Positions 14,697-23,448 of a stretch of 33,212 bases of DNA are shown piece after piece. Source of the stretch: Stutzerimonas stutzeri SDM-LAC (GTDB lineage Bacteria > Pseudomonadota > Gammaproteobacteria > Pseudomonadales > Pseudomonadaceae); the NCBI RefSeq assembly GCF_000235745.1, contig NZ_AGSX01000053.1:1-33212 (forward strand), given 5' to 3'. Each line of letters starts with the position of its first letter. Positions within the stretch are counted from its first letter, which is position 1. Both the position numbers and the translations under genes were made by a program. The notes under the pieces were generated by a model. The model had not been told where the DNA came from. It saw only the letters and a program-made list of their open reading frames with translations, and searched no databases.

Positions 14697-16109
14697 ATGA
14701 CTCCCATCGTCGACTTTCTCAATACCATCTTCTGGGGCTACATCCTGATCTATGGGCTGCTTGCGGTCGGTGTGTTCTTCACCATCCGCCTGGGCTTCCT
14801 GCAGTTTGTGCATTTTGGCGAGATGGTTCGGGCGATCAGAGGCGCGCGACAAAGCGATGCGTCGGGTATCTCGCCGTTCCAGGCGTTGTGTACCAGCCTC
14901 GCGTCGCGGGTAGGTACCGGCAACCTGGCCGGGGTCGCGGTTGCGCTGTACCTGGGCGGAGCCGGGGCGATCTTCTGGATGTGGGTGGTGGCGCTGGTTG
15001 GCATGGCCACGGCCTATGCAGAAAGCACGCTCGCGCAGCTGTACAAGGTGCGTGACGGGGAAGGCCAGTACCGTGGCGGCCCTGCTTTTTACATTGCCAA
15101 TGGCTTGAAGGCGCCGTGGGCCGGCGGGGTGTTCTCCGTAGCGCTGATCATCTCGTTCGGGCTGGTGTTCAACGCGGTGCAGGCCAACTCCATCGCCGAT
15201 GCCATGGAGGGCGCGTTCGGCGTCCCGAAACTCTGGGTTGGTATCGCTATCGCCATTCTCGCCGGGCTGGTGATTTTTGGCGGGCTGCGTTCCATCGCGC
15301 GTTTCGCCGAACTGGTGGTGCCGTTGATGGCGGGCCTGTACGTATTGATGGCGCTCATCGTGCTGGTGATGAACATCACCGAGGTGCCGGACGTGCTGAT
15401 GACCATCATCCGCAGTGCCTTCGGGCTCGAGGAAGCTGCGGGCGGCGTCGCCGGCTCGGTGACTGCGGCGATGCTCAATGGCATCAAGCGCGGCTTGTTT
15501 TCCAACGAGGCAGGCATGGGCTCGGCGCCCAACGTGGCGGCGACCGCAACGCCTGCGCCGCACCATCCATCCTCTCAAGGGCTGGTGCAGGCGATGGGCG
15601 TATTCATCGACACCATCGTCATCTGCACCGCCACCGCCGTGATGATCTTGCTATCGGGCGTGCTGGAACCCGGTTCGGGTGTGACCGGCACGCAACTCAC
15701 CCAGCAAGCGATGGAAAGCCACATCGGCGTTGCCGGAACCTACTTCATCGCTATCGCCATCTTGTTTTTCGCCTTTACCTCGATTGTCGCCAACTACGCC
15801 TATGCGGAGAACGCGCTGATCTTCCTTGGCGCCGGTAACAAGCTCGGGCTGACCCTGCTGCGCCTGGCCGCACTGGGCATGGTGATCTGGGGCGCTTACG
15901 AGGCGGTCACGACCGTATTCAACGCGGCGGACGCGTCCATGGGGTTGATGGCGACGATCAACCTGATCGCGATCACGCTGCTCTCCGGCACGGTGGTGAA
16001 GCTGACCAAGGACTACATGGGGCAGCTCAAGGCTGGCGAGGTGCCTACGTTCAAGGCCGCGGACTACCCGGAGCTGAAAGCGAAGATCAACAACAACATC
16101 TGGCGCTGA
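14697..16109 (+). CDS. Sodium:alanine/glycine symporter, AGCS family
   Basis: Inner-membrane carrier of 470 aa in the AGCS (AlsT/DagA/YaaJ-like) family, importing alanine or glycine with Na+. Family motifs are seen in order: ILIYGLLAVGVFFTIRLGFLQ, GISPFQALCTSLASRVGTGNLAGVAVAL (family signature, usually TxLAaxVGTGNIxGVA), WMWVVALVGMATAYAESTLAQLYK, GQYRGGPAFYI, then GLFSNEAGMGSAPNVAATA and FAFTSIVANYAYAENALIF. About 10-11 membrane helices. Length is usual for the family. RBS AAGG is weak and about 8 nt upstream of the ATG. Monocistronic, followed by a strong hairpin. Confidence 0.92.
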   Translation: MTPIVDFLNTIFWGYILIYGLLAVGVFFTIRLGFLQFVHFGEMVRAIRGARQSDASGISPFQALCTSLASRVGTGNLAGVAVALYLGGAGAIFWMWVVALVGMATAYAESTLAQLYKVRDGEGQYRGGPAFYIANGLKAPWAGGVFSVALIISFGLVFNAVQANSIADAMEGAFGVPKLWVGIAIAILAGLVIFGGLRSIARFAELVVPLMAGLYVLMALIVLVMNITEVPDVLMTIIRSAFGLEEAAGGVAGSVTAAMLNGIKRGLFSNEAGMGSAPNVAATATPAPHHPSSQGLVQAMGVFIDTIVICTATAVMILLSGVLEPGSGVTGTQLTQQAMESHIGVAGTYFIAIAILFFAFTSIVANYAYAENALIFLGAGNKLGLTLLRLAALGMVIWGAYEAVTTVFNAADASMGLMATINLIAITLLSGTVVKLTKDYMGQLKAGEVPTFKAADYPELKAKINNNIWR

Positions 16110-16116
16110 TGCTAAA

Positions 16117-16142
16117 ACGCCCCGGCAATGGTGCCGGGGCGT
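16117..16142. terminator. Strong hairpin between convergent genes
   Basis: A perfect 11-bp stem (ACGCCCCGGCA / TGCCGGGGCGT) with a 4-nt loop, 7 bp after the symporter stop and 22 bp from the catalase-like stop. On the plus strand CTTTT follows after a few bases; on the minus strand TTTT follows directly, so it likely serves both genes. Confidence 0.8.
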
Positions 16143-16163
16143 CGTGCTTTTGGGCTCGAAGGG

Positions 16164-17270
16164 TCAGCTCGGTAGTCGATCCAGCGTCTGCGGCTCATGC
16201 ATCGGGCAACCGTTGTGACGGGCGCGGAACTCCGCTGACATCTCATAGGCCGGCTTGCGCGAACGCATGATGCCGCCGAGCGGGCGATGCGCGGCGAGGC
16301 CATGCCAGGGGCTGAAAGACATCTGGTCATCGACTACCGCTGCGCGGGCTTCGCTCCAGGCGGATTGCGGCTGCACCTCGATCCGCGCAACGGTGACATA
16401 GGGGCTGAGGGCTGCCGGCCAGACCACGCTGGCGTCCTCGATGGGCATCTTGTCGATGTCGGTGGCCAGCTGAACGCGCAGCTCCCAGGTGCCACCGTGC
16501 TGAGTGAAGTGGTGGTTGATCGCTTCGCGCAAGCCGTTCGGCTTGTCCTTCAGGTCGACGTTCTGGTCGGTCAGCGCCTTTAATTCCGGCGAGACGGGCA
16601 CCAGCGAGAGCTTGGCGAAGTAGCGGCCGTAGAGCAGCGGTACCACGCTGTAATAGGTCTCCCCGAGCAAGTTCGTGGTGGGATGGCCGCCCATGCCCTT
16701 GAGCGTCGCACTTTCGCCGCTGGCTTTTTCCAGCAGACTCTCGGCACCGCGTAAGGCGGCAGACAACGCCTGCTTGGCGCGCGGCGCACGGTCGGTGGTC
16801 TTGGCAATCAGCTTCACCGACTTGAGGAAGTCCTTGGGTGTCGGCGCCAAGAATGCCGGCGCGTTGACCATGACGAAATCCTGGGTGACCTGGCCGTCGC
16901 TGTTGGGCAGGCGTTCGCCTTCGACGCCGATGAGTTTGATCGCCAGCCCGCGCGGGGTTGAGACCTTGTCATCGAGAATGTCACCCGGATTGGTTGAAAA
17001 CCGCATCACCACCGGCATCCGTCCGGGCTTGGCAAACGCGCCCTGTGCCAGCTCCGCGGGCAGGTCTGGCAGCACCTCGATTTCGCCCTGCAACAAGCCG
17101 TGGCTCTTGGCATGCACGCTGCGAACGGCATGGCCACTGTCGGCAAAGGTCGTCTCGGCGATCTCGCGCATCGCCTGGATCAAGCCGGAAATGGTCTCGG
17201 ACTCGTCGTCAGGCACCTGCTCGAAGGCGGGCTCGAAAGGAATGGGCGCTATGGTCAGGCGATCGGTCAT
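16164..17270 (-). CDS. Catalase-fold haem protein (catalase family, non-canonical)
   Basis: Protein of 368 aa, shorter than KatA/KatE catalases (about 480-750). Haem-pocket elements are visible: distal His in RSVHAKSHGLLQGEIEV (about residue 53), KPGRMPVVMRFSTNPGDI, distal Asn in DFVMVNAPAFLA, and the proximal RSRKPAY with Tyr near residue 342 (R-x3-x-Y pattern). This places it in the catalase-like y4iL/srpA-type group, which may have peroxidase rather than strong catalase activity. No signal peptide, so cytosolic. GGAG precedes the ATG. It lies 171 bp downstream of the DUF2214 gene and may share transcription with it. Confidence 0.85.
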   Translation of the reverse strand: MTDRLTIAPIPFEPAFEQVPDDESETISGLIQAMREIAETTFADSGHAVRSVHAKSHGLLQGEIEVLPDLPAELAQGAFAKPGRMPVVMRFSTNPGDILDDKVSTPRGLAIKLIGVEGERLPNSDGQVTQDFVMVNAPAFLAPTPKDFLKSVKLIAKTTDRAPRAKQALSAALRGAESLLEKASGESATLKGMGGHPTTNLLGETYYSVVPLLYGRYFAKLSLVPVSPELKALTDQNVDLKDKPNGLREAINHHFTQHGGTWELRVQLATDIDKMPIEDASVVWPAALSPYVTVARIEVQPQSAWSEARAAVVDDQMSFSPWHGLAAHRPLGGIMRSRKPAYEMSAEFRARHNGCPMHEPQTLDRLPS

Positions 17271-17441
17271 CGGCTCGGCTCCGTCGGTGGCTGCGCGGAC
17301 TTATGAGACTGCTACGCCGCTGTCTGTAGTCGACAGCCAAGGGCTGGAATCGTTTTCCAGGAATGAGGCTGCCGCCAGGGGGCGGGTTTGCAGAGCAGGC
17401 CACACGCCGGGATTGCCCAGGCGGCTCTGGCTCCCGCAGGC

Positions 17442-17900
17442 TTACCGCGGAATCACACCGATCCCGCGCGCCATAAACGTCGCCAGCAGAGGGATCAGCA
17501 GTAGGGCGAGCAGCTCGATGCGGATCACTATCTTCACCCAGCGTGCAGCTGAAGGTGTGATCGACGGAACCTGACCCGCTTTCAATGCCGGGCGCCACTT
17601 TAAAAAGGTCACGGTGGGGTAGATCGACAGCAGCGCGACGGCGACGAACAAGCCGACCTTGGCGTGAAAAAAGCTGTTGTTGAGGTAATAGTCCAACCCT
17701 TTTCCATAGCGCATCGCCCGCGCAGCGCCGGTCACCAGCACCAGCCCGGCCGCGATCCCAAAGGCCAGATCCACGCGAAACAGGCTGCGGGCGCGCTGGA
17801 AGTTCAGCGGCAGGCGAAATAGCTGATGCTCGAGCACCAGTAGGGAGAACAGCAGGAAGATCGCCACGAAGTGCAGGTAGGCGGCGACGGCATAGGCCAT
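17442..17900 (-). CDS. DUF2214 family inner-membrane protein
   Basis: Protein of 152 aa with four predicted membrane helices (about 2-22, 44-64, 80-100 and 128-148). Family features: AYLHFVAIFLLFSLLVLEHQLF at the start, FRVDLAFGIAAGLVLVTGAARAM, and KGLDYYLNNSFFHAKVGLFV. The conserved His in helix 1 and in FHAK could bind haem or a metal, which is inference. Function of DUF2214 is unknown. It starts 17 bp after the MATE gene, so the two are probably one transcription unit. Confidence 0.82.
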   Translation of the reverse strand: MAYAVAAYLHFVAIFLLFSLLVLEHQLFRLPLNFQRARSLFRVDLAFGIAAGLVLVTGAARAMRYGKGLDYYLNNSFFHAKVGLFVAVALLSIYPTVTFLKWRPALKAGQVPSITPSAARWVKIVIRIELLALLLIPLLATFMARGIGVIPR

Positions 17901-17917
17901 TTCTCAAGATCCTTTGG

Positions 17918-19300
17918 TCAGGTTTTTTGCGGTGTGGTCATGACAGCTGGCGCCGCATGGGTCGAGGTGAACCATTGCCCTTGGCGTTGCAGGCGGTTGG
18001 CGATACTTCCCAGGCACAGGCCGCGCAGGAGCATGAAGGCGAGGAAGGCCAACCACAATCCGTGATTGCCCATCCCGCGCAACAGCCAGCCCAATGGTAG
18101 CGAAATCAGCACGGCCAGCAGCATCGCGTTGCGCATTTCCCGCGCGCGGGTGGCACCGATGAACAGGCCATCGAGCAGATAGCTCCAGACGGCCACCAGC
18201 GGCAGCGCCGCCAGATAAGGCAGATAGGTGATAGCCGTTTCGCGTACCGCCGGGATGTCGGTTTGAAGACCGATGAACAGCTCTCCGCCGAGCAGGAAGA
18301 ACAGGCCGAAGGCAAGGCTGGCGAGCAGTGACCAGCCGCCGGCGACCGTCAGGATACGGCGCAGCTCGGTGCGGTTCCGCGCACCGATGGCATGACCGCT
18401 CAAGGCTTCCACCGCATGAGCCAGTCCATCCAGTGCGTGGGCGGTGAGCATCAGTCCATTGAGCAGCAGCGCGTTGGCAGCGACCGTGGCATCACCCAGT
18501 CGCGTGCCTTGCACCGTGACCAGAAAGAACACCAGTTGCAGCGCCAGCGAGCGCAGGAAAATATCCCGGTTGACCGACATCAGCGGACGCCAGCTCGCCC
18601 ACAGGCGCAGCGCGCGGTGGTCCAGACGGCCGGCGTAACGCAACAGCGCGCCGCGTGTCAGCGCCAGGCCGACCAGGACGCCACTCCATTCGGCAATCAC
18701 CGAGGCGCGCGCGGCGCCGCCCAAACCCCACTCCAGACCGATGACGAACCACAGGTCCAGCGCGACGTTGATCAGATTCGTCGTCAGCAGGATCGCCAAT
18801 GGCGCACGAGCGTTCTGCGTCCCTAGAAACCAGCCAATCAAGGCTAGATTCGCCAGGGCGGCGGGCAGGCCGAACAGACGCGTATGGAAGTAGCTTTCGG
18901 TAAGCGCATCGAGTTCCGCCGAGGGTTGCATCAGCTGCAATGCGTAGCCCTTGAGCGGCAATGCGACGAGGCTCAGCAACAGGGCGAAGGCGAGCGCCAA
19001 CAGCAGCCCTTGTAGCAGCACCTGGCGCAGCGCACCGCCATCTTCGCGTCCGGCCGCTTGCGCCGCGAAACCGGTGGTGCCCATGCGCAGAAAGCCCATG
19101 ACCCAGACCAACAGGGTGTAAAGGCTGCCGCCCACTGCGACCGAGGCCAGTTGATGGGCATGCGGCAGATGACCGATCACCGCGCTGTCGACCAGGGCCA
19201 CCAGCGGCACGGACAGATTGGACAGGATCATTGGCGCAGCGAGCGCCCAAACCCGTTTATGGGTGGGGGCGTGCCGCCAGGCGGTCATCAGGCGAGACAT
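17918..19300 (-). CDS. MATE family multidrug/metabolite exporter (DinF-like)
   Basis: Inner-membrane antiporter of 460 aa with 12 membrane helices, exporting compounds in exchange for Na+ or H+. Seen: WALAAPMILSNLSVPLVALVDSAVIGHLP in helix 1 (DinF-branch motif), GFLRMGTTGFAAQAAGREDG in the first half, LGTQNARAPLAILLTTNLINVALDLWFV, and the second-half equivalent ALDGLAHAVEALSGHAIGARNR. Start set at ATG 19298-19300 because GGAG lies 6 nt upstream; a farther ATG at 19324 lacks one. Resembles DinF subgroup members, whose real substrates are often unknown. Confidence 0.9.
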   Translation of the reverse strand: MSRLMTAWRHAPTHKRVWALAAPMILSNLSVPLVALVDSAVIGHLPHAHQLASVAVGGSLYTLLVWVMGFLRMGTTGFAAQAAGREDGGALRQVLLQGLLLALAFALLLSLVALPLKGYALQLMQPSAELDALTESYFHTRLFGLPAALANLALIGWFLGTQNARAPLAILLTTNLINVALDLWFVIGLEWGLGGAARASVIAEWSGVLVGLALTRGALLRYAGRLDHRALRLWASWRPLMSVNRDIFLRSLALQLVFFLVTVQGTRLGDATVAANALLLNGLMLTAHALDGLAHAVEALSGHAIGARNRTELRRILTVAGGWSLLASLAFGLFFLLGGELFIGLQTDIPAVRETAITYLPYLAALPLVAVWSYLLDGLFIGATRAREMRNAMLLAVLISLPLGWLLRGMGNHGLWLAFLAFMLLRGLCLGSIANRLQRQGQWFTSTHAAPAVMTTPQKT

Positions 19301-19478
19301 GAGGGCTCCAGAGCAGCCGGACATGATACGTCGTAACGCAAGCGATCAGCGAGGGACCCAGGAGGAAGCGGTGCTCGAGGCGGCAGAGGTGGGGCCGCAA
19401 ATACTTAACACCGGTGCTGGAAGCATTCGACGCCCGCCGCTTGCCCAGTGTCAGGCTTATATTTCCAGAATTCAGCGC

Positions 19479-19772
19479 CTAGTGAATCAGCCAGCTCAGC
19501 AACCAGAGCCCCAGAAACAGATAGATCACCCCGGCGATGAACGAGCGACGGAAGAACGCGCGGAAGGCACCGACCAGCAGCATCAGGCCGATCGCCAAGG
19601 CAATCAGGCTGATCAGCGAGCGGTCCATACCCAAGGTGCGCGACAGGCCCTCGAGAAAGTTGGCACCGGCATCGGCAAACAATCCGAAGAAGCCGCTCAA
19701 CGCATCGACGATGTAACGGATCACCGTGCCGAGCGCCTGGCCCAACCATTCGAAAAAGCTTTCCACCTGCAT
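19479..19772 (-). CDS. Small inner-membrane protein, unknown function
   Basis: Protein of 97 aa. Start taken at ATG 19770-19772, preceded by AGGAG; the longer frame upstream to 19838 is basic and without a ribosome site. Contents: amphipathic opening (MQVESFFEWLGQALGTVIRYIVDAL), then SLISLIALAIGLMLLVGAF and a second helix SFIAGVIYLFLGLWLLSWLIH. It resembles conserved Pseudomonas small membrane proteins without known role. Separately transcribed, with a 154-bp gap from the MATE promoter side. Confidence 0.7.
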   Translation of the reverse strand: MQVESFFEWLGQALGTVIRYIVDALSGFFGLFADAGANFLEGLSRTLGMDRSLISLIALAIGLMLLVGAFRAFFRRSFIAGVIYLFLGLWLLSWLIH

Positions 19773-19984
19773 GCTGCGCTCCTGCCAAACGATCCGCGGC
19801 CGCAAGCGCAGCCGTTCCCTGGTCCATTGGGCTGCCAATCCGCCCGGCAGTTCCCAGCCTTGCGATTGAACCGCGGTCGCGAGGCCAGGTCAGTAGCAGG
19901 CTGATCGTCGCCACCGCGCGCACCGTCATGCAATTGCAATCCTTCCCGGTCAGGCTAGCTAGCCTCCCCAACGAGAAAAAGACG

Positions 19985-20920
19985 ATGCCGACTGCTACCA
20001 GTACCCGCCTGCGTTGGTTGCCTCAGGTCCGCCCGCAGGTCTGGGGGTTCGGAATGCTGGCTGCCGGTGCGCTGTATGCCGCCGCGACTTTTCACCTCGA
20101 TGAACGGGTGTTCTATTCGCTGCAATCGGCCTGGCAAGAGAGCAGCCTCCAGACCCGCAGCCTGTGGTTGCCGGAGTATCAGGTGCGGATCGAGGCGAAA
20201 CCGGTGGCGACCGTCGCCAACAATCTGTCCGGCTTGACCTTCGATGAGTGGCGCAACCAGCTTTGGGCCGTGGTGAACAACCCGGAGGAGCTCGTCGCCC
20301 TGGACCTCAATGGCGAATTCATCGCCCGTTATCCGCTCAAGGGTTTCATCGATGTCGAGGCGGTCACTTACCTGGGCGACAACCTGTTGGCAGTCGCCGA
20401 GGAACGCAGCCAGTCGATTGTGATCCTGCCGGTCCCCACAAGCCCTGGTGAGCTGGTACGGGAGGATTACGCAACGGTATCGCTGTCGATGGGGGCGTCG
20501 GATAACGCGGGCTTCGAGGGGCTGGGCTACGATCGCGCCGGCGACCGGCTGTTTGTGGTGAAAGAACATTCGCCGCGCAAGCTCTATGAGATTCAGGGCA
20601 TCAAGGCCAGCCTCAACGGGCAGCTGAACCTCAAGGTCATCGACCGCGAAGCCTGGATCGAAGACAAGGACATGGCCAGCGACCTGGCTTCGGTGCATTT
20701 CGACGAGCGCACCGGCCATCTGGTGCTGCTCAGTGACGAAGCGAAGATGATGCTAGAACTCGACAGCCGGGGTGAGATGGTCAGCTTTCGGTCGCTATGG
20801 AGCGGCTTCGCCGGCCTCGATAAAAGCATGCCTCAGGCCGAAGGCATGACCTTCGACGAGCGCGGCGACCTTTATCTGGTCAGCGAGCCCAACCTGTTCT
20901 ACGCCTTTGAGCGCGAGTAG
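19985..20920 (+). CDS. SdiA-regulated domain protein (YjiK-like propeller)
   Basis: Protein of 311 aa. N-terminal membrane anchor at about residues 20-38 (VWGFGMLAAGALYAAATFHL), then a periplasmic propeller of the SdiA-regulated/YjiK family (PF06977): ANNLSGLTFDEWRNQLWAVVNNPEELVALDLNGEFIARYPL, DVEAVTYLGDNLLAVAEER, GFEGLGYDRAGDRLFVVKEHSPRKLYEI, DLASVHFDERTGHLVLLSDEAKMMLELD, PQAEGMTFDERGDLYLVSEPNLFYAF. The last phrases show the E-G/D repeats of the fold. ATG at 19985 preferred over the earlier 19928 because GAGAAAAAG precedes it. Function unknown. Confidence 0.85.
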   Translation: MPTATSTRLRWLPQVRPQVWGFGMLAAGALYAAATFHLDERVFYSLQSAWQESSLQTRSLWLPEYQVRIEAKPVATVANNLSGLTFDEWRNQLWAVVNNPEELVALDLNGEFIARYPLKGFIDVEAVTYLGDNLLAVAEERSQSIVILPVPTSPGELVREDYATVSLSMGASDNAGFEGLGYDRAGDRLFVVKEHSPRKLYEIQGIKASLNGQLNLKVIDREAWIEDKDMASDLASVHFDERTGHLVLLSDEAKMMLELDSRGEMVSFRSLWSGFAGLDKSMPQAEGMTFDERGDLYLVSEPNLFYAFERE

Positions 20921-20940
20921 CCGCTCGCGGCCCGTCGCCA

Positions 20941-21390
20941 TCAGCCGCGGCGGATCATCCACACGCCGCCAAAGATCAGCAGCAGCCCGGCAATCTTCCC
21001 AAGGCTGATCGACGACTGACGAAAACCCGCCCAGCCGAAGTGATCGAGCAGCAGCGCCATGCCCAGCTGCCCGGCCAATACCAGCGCCATGAACAGCAGT
21101 GCGCCGATACGCGGGCCGGCGAAGGCCGCCGTGGCGATAAAGAACATCCCCAGCAGGCCAGCGCACCAGTGATACCCGCTCAGGCCGCGCAGCGCCTGGA
21201 TTCCCGGCATGTCTCGCTGGAACAGGACGACGCAGATCAGCGCCACGGTGCCCACCGCGAAGGACAGCAACGCCGCGCTCATGACACTGCCGAAGTGCTT
21301 GGCCACTTGCCCATTGATGCCGGCCTGTAGGGGCAGGAATGCTCCGGCAATCAACGGCAGAACGAGCAGCCACCAGGCTATGACGGGCAT
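20941..21390 (-). CDS. YdcZ/DUF606-type DMT transporter
   Basis: Protein of 149 aa with five membrane helices, one DMT repeat unit long. Seen: LLVLPLIAGAFLPLQAGINGQVAKHFGSVMSAALLSFAVGTVAL, the DUF606 signature (xxGxxxxxQxxxNxxLaxxxgs). Then WCAGLLGMFFIATAAFAGPRIGALLFMALVLAGQLGMALLLDHFGW and final GLLLIFGGVWMIRRG. Members probably work as dimers; substrate unknown. CTGGAG precedes the ATG. Convergent with the SdiA-regulated gene (20 bp between stops). Confidence 0.88.
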   Translation of the reverse strand: MPVIAWWLLVLPLIAGAFLPLQAGINGQVAKHFGSVMSAALLSFAVGTVALICVVLFQRDMPGIQALRGLSGYHWCAGLLGMFFIATAAFAGPRIGALLFMALVLAGQLGMALLLDHFGWAGFRQSSISLGKIAGLLLIFGGVWMIRRG

Positions 21391-21460
21391 GCAAATGTCT
21401 CCAGAACGTAACTAAAAGCCCGCCAGAGCGGCGGGCTGAAAGGGATGCGAGCCGACAATG

Positions 21461-22021
21461 CTAGCGCGGCGGGTATTGTGAGAGAACCTTGTTGACGGTT
21501 TCGCGAAACATCCCGGCCCGCTCCTGAGGGCTGCCGGGGTCGTCGCGCAGGACCTGTTCGGCGCTGCCGCGCCAGACCAGCTTGCCGTCGTCAGCGTCGT
21601 AGAGGTCCAGCTGCAAGGTGCCGACCTGATAGTGGATGGTGCGGGTGTCCGTGATCGCCGGTCCACCCCAGAATCCGTGCCACGGGCCGCCCCATGCGCC
21701 GATTGACGAGGTGGTGTATTGCTGGCTGCGCTCATCGACGAGAAACCAGGCCTGCACCAGCAGATCCGGTTGTGCGCCAGCTTGGGCCTGACGCAGGCCG
21801 CGCTGGTCGAGCTGTTCGCTGACGGCGCTGCGGATGCGTTGCTCGGTCAGGTCGCTCTTGATGCGCGGATCGTCCGGGCGGTACTGCAGGGCCGGCTCTT
21901 TCCAGCTCCAGGTCCGGTAGGCGGAAAAATCGCGCTGCGGGTCGAAGTCGCGTTGTACCTGGGTGCTCTGACAGGCAGCGAGCATCAGTAGCAGGGATAG
22001 CATCAGCAGTGAGCGGGACAT
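21461..22021 (-). CDS. DUF4136 lipoprotein (second of a pair)
   Basis: Protein of 186 aa. Lipoprotein signal MSRSLLMLSLLLMLAAC with lipobox LAAC at Cys 17. The DUF4136 domain covers most of the mature protein: DFDPQRDFSAYRTWSWKEP, LTEQRIRSAVSEQLDQRGLRQAQAGAQPDLLVQAWF, TIHYQVGTLQLDLYDADDGKLVWRGSAEQVL and VNKVLSQYPPR. These phrases parallel the next gene upstream, so the two are paralogues. DUF4136 lipoproteins have no settled role. AAGGAG precedes the ATG, and the gap to its partner is 30 bp. Confidence 0.88.
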   Translation of the reverse strand: MSRSLLMLSLLLMLAACQSTQVQRDFDPQRDFSAYRTWSWKEPALQYRPDDPRIKSDLTEQRIRSAVSEQLDQRGLRQAQAGAQPDLLVQAWFLVDERSQQYTTSSIGAWGGPWHGFWGGPAITDTRTIHYQVGTLQLDLYDADDGKLVWRGSAEQVLRDDPGSPQERAGMFRETVNKVLSQYPPR

Positions 22022-22051
22022 CTCGGTTCTCCTTGCGGTAAGTACGCAATC

Positions 22052-22678
22052 TCAGCGCGGCGGATAATCGGCGAGCGCACGGTTCACTGCATCGCGTGCT
22101 GCGTCTTTGCGTTCGGCCTGGCTATCACCGCTCAGGGCTTCGGCGCGATTGCTCCACACGGTCTGGCCGGAGGCGCTGTCGATCATCTCGATGCGCACGG
22201 TGACCACTTCTTCTTCGTAGTGACGCACCACCGGGACGCTGCCGCCAATGCCATAACCGCTGTTGTACCCCGGACCGTAGCCGCCATAGCGACCGGCACC
22301 GACGCCGACTCGGGTGCCGTAATCATCGTATACCTGCCGCACACGGGTCTCCATCTGCGCGCTTGCGCTGATCTGCACATCGCCCTTGGCGCTCGGTGGC
22401 GCCGGACGCAAGCCGCGCTGATCGAGCGCGCCGGACACCATTTCCTGCAGCTCCTCGGCAGCGAGCGTAGCCGTGGCAGCCGGCGGGTTGCGCCAGCTCC
22501 AACTCTGATAGCTGGAGAAATCCCGTGGTGCGGCCGGATAGGTCGGCGACTGGATCTGCTCGACCGGTGGCGCCGGCGGAATCGGCGCCGACTCGGACGT
22601 GTAGGGGTTGTCGCTTTGACAGGCTGCGAGGCCCAGGCCAAGCAGCGCACACAGCAGCGGTGGCAGGACACGAACCAT
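22052..22678 (-). CDS. DUF4136 lipoprotein (first of a pair)
   Basis: Protein of 208 aa. Start ATG 22676-22678 chosen because GGAGG lies upstream and a lipoprotein signal follows (MVRVLPPLLCALLGLGLAAC, lipobox LAAC). Domain phrases shared with its partner: DFSSYQSWSWRNP, EELQEMVSGALDQRGLRPAPPSAKGDVQISA, EVVTVRIEMIDSASGQTVWSNRAEALSG and NRALADYPPR. In the middle is a Gly/Tyr-rich insert (GVGAGRYGGYGPGYNSGYGIGG) absent from the other copy. Follows cmoM by 20 bp. Confidence 0.88.
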   Translation of the reverse strand: MVRVLPPLLCALLGLGLAACQSDNPYTSESAPIPPAPPVEQIQSPTYPAAPRDFSSYQSWSWRNPPAATATLAAEELQEMVSGALDQRGLRPAPPSAKGDVQISASAQMETRVRQVYDDYGTRVGVGAGRYGGYGPGYNSGYGIGGSVPVVRHYEEEVVTVRIEMIDSASGQTVWSNRAEALSGDSQAERKDAARDAVNRALADYPPR

Positions 22679-22698
22679 GAAAACCTCCGGGCCGGCTG

Positions 22699-23448
22699 TC
22701 AGCGCGGCCGACATAACCAATGCAGGTAACGCCCGAGGCCGGCGAATGTCGGATGGCGGCGGTAGGCCAGTTCCATCTCGATGAGGTCGGCAGGCTCGGT
22801 ACGGGCCTGGAAATCGGCGGGCATGTAGTCATGGAATACGCGCACGCCACTGGTTGATTCGACCTGCCAGTGCGGCGCGAGTTGCGCGGCCAGCTCGCGC
22901 GGGTCGAGCGGCTGTTGCGGTGTCAGGCTCTGGCGCTCGCCCGCGTAGGTCTGGGTGCGCAGCTTCTTGAAATGGCCCTTGAGCAGGTTGCGGTAGATCA
23001 GCGCATCGCGATTGTAGAAGGCCAGCGACAGCCAGCCGTCATCCGCAACCAGGCGATGCAGCACCGGCAGGATCGCTTGCGGCTCGGCCAGCCACTCCAG
23101 CACCGCATGGCAGATGACCAAGTCGAAACGGCCTTCGACATGGTCTTCAACCTCCTGCCAGGGCGCCTGAATGAACGTCGCCTGCTGGCCGGCTTCGGCG
23201 AACTGCTGGCGCGCGCCTTCGAGCATGGGTTCGGCGGGTTCGGCCAGCGTCACCTGATGGCCCTGCTGCGCCAGCCACAGGCTCATGTGGCCAAGGCCCG
23301 CGCCGATGTCCAGGACGCGCAATGGGCGTTCCGGTAGAACTTCGGCGAGATCCGCCTGCAGCACCGCAAGGCGGATCGCACCCTTGGCGCCGCCGTAGAT
23401 TTTCTCGGCGAAGCGCGTCGCCAGCTCGTCGAAATGCCGATCGCTCAT
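22699..23448 (-). CDS. cmoM: tRNA 5-carboxymethoxyuridine methyltransferase CmoM
   Basis: SAM-dependent methyltransferase of 249 aa that methylates the carboxyl group of cmo5U34 in tRNA to give mcmo5U. The start SDRHFDELATRFAEKIYGGAKGAIRLAVLQADL is the hallmark of CmoM (E. coli has DRNFDDIAEKFARNIYGTTKG). Motif I VLDIGAGLGHMSLWLA, motif II region QVTLAEPAEPML, and ICHAVLEWLAEP with SLAFYNRDALIYRNLLKGHF follow, the latter also characteristic. The start ATG overlaps the stop of the MazG-like gene (ATGA), so they are coupled. Confidence 0.9.
   Translation of the reverse strand: MSDRHFDELATRFAEKIYGGAKGAIRLAVLQADLAEVLPERPLRVLDIGAGLGHMSLWLAQQGHQVTLAEPAEPMLEGARQQFAEAGQQATFIQAPWQEVEDHVEGRFDLVICHAVLEWLAEPQAILPVLHRLVADDGWLSLAFYNRDALIYRNLLKGHFKKLRTQTYAGERQSLTPQQPLDPRELAAQLAPHWQVESTSGVRVFHDYMPADFQARTEPADLIEMELAYRRHPTFAGLGRYLHWLCRPR

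Noticed and set aside
14558-15055. Plus-strand frame of 165 codons overlapping the start of the AGCS symporter
   Set aside because: Out-of-frame shadow of the symporter, whose own frame has all family motifs.
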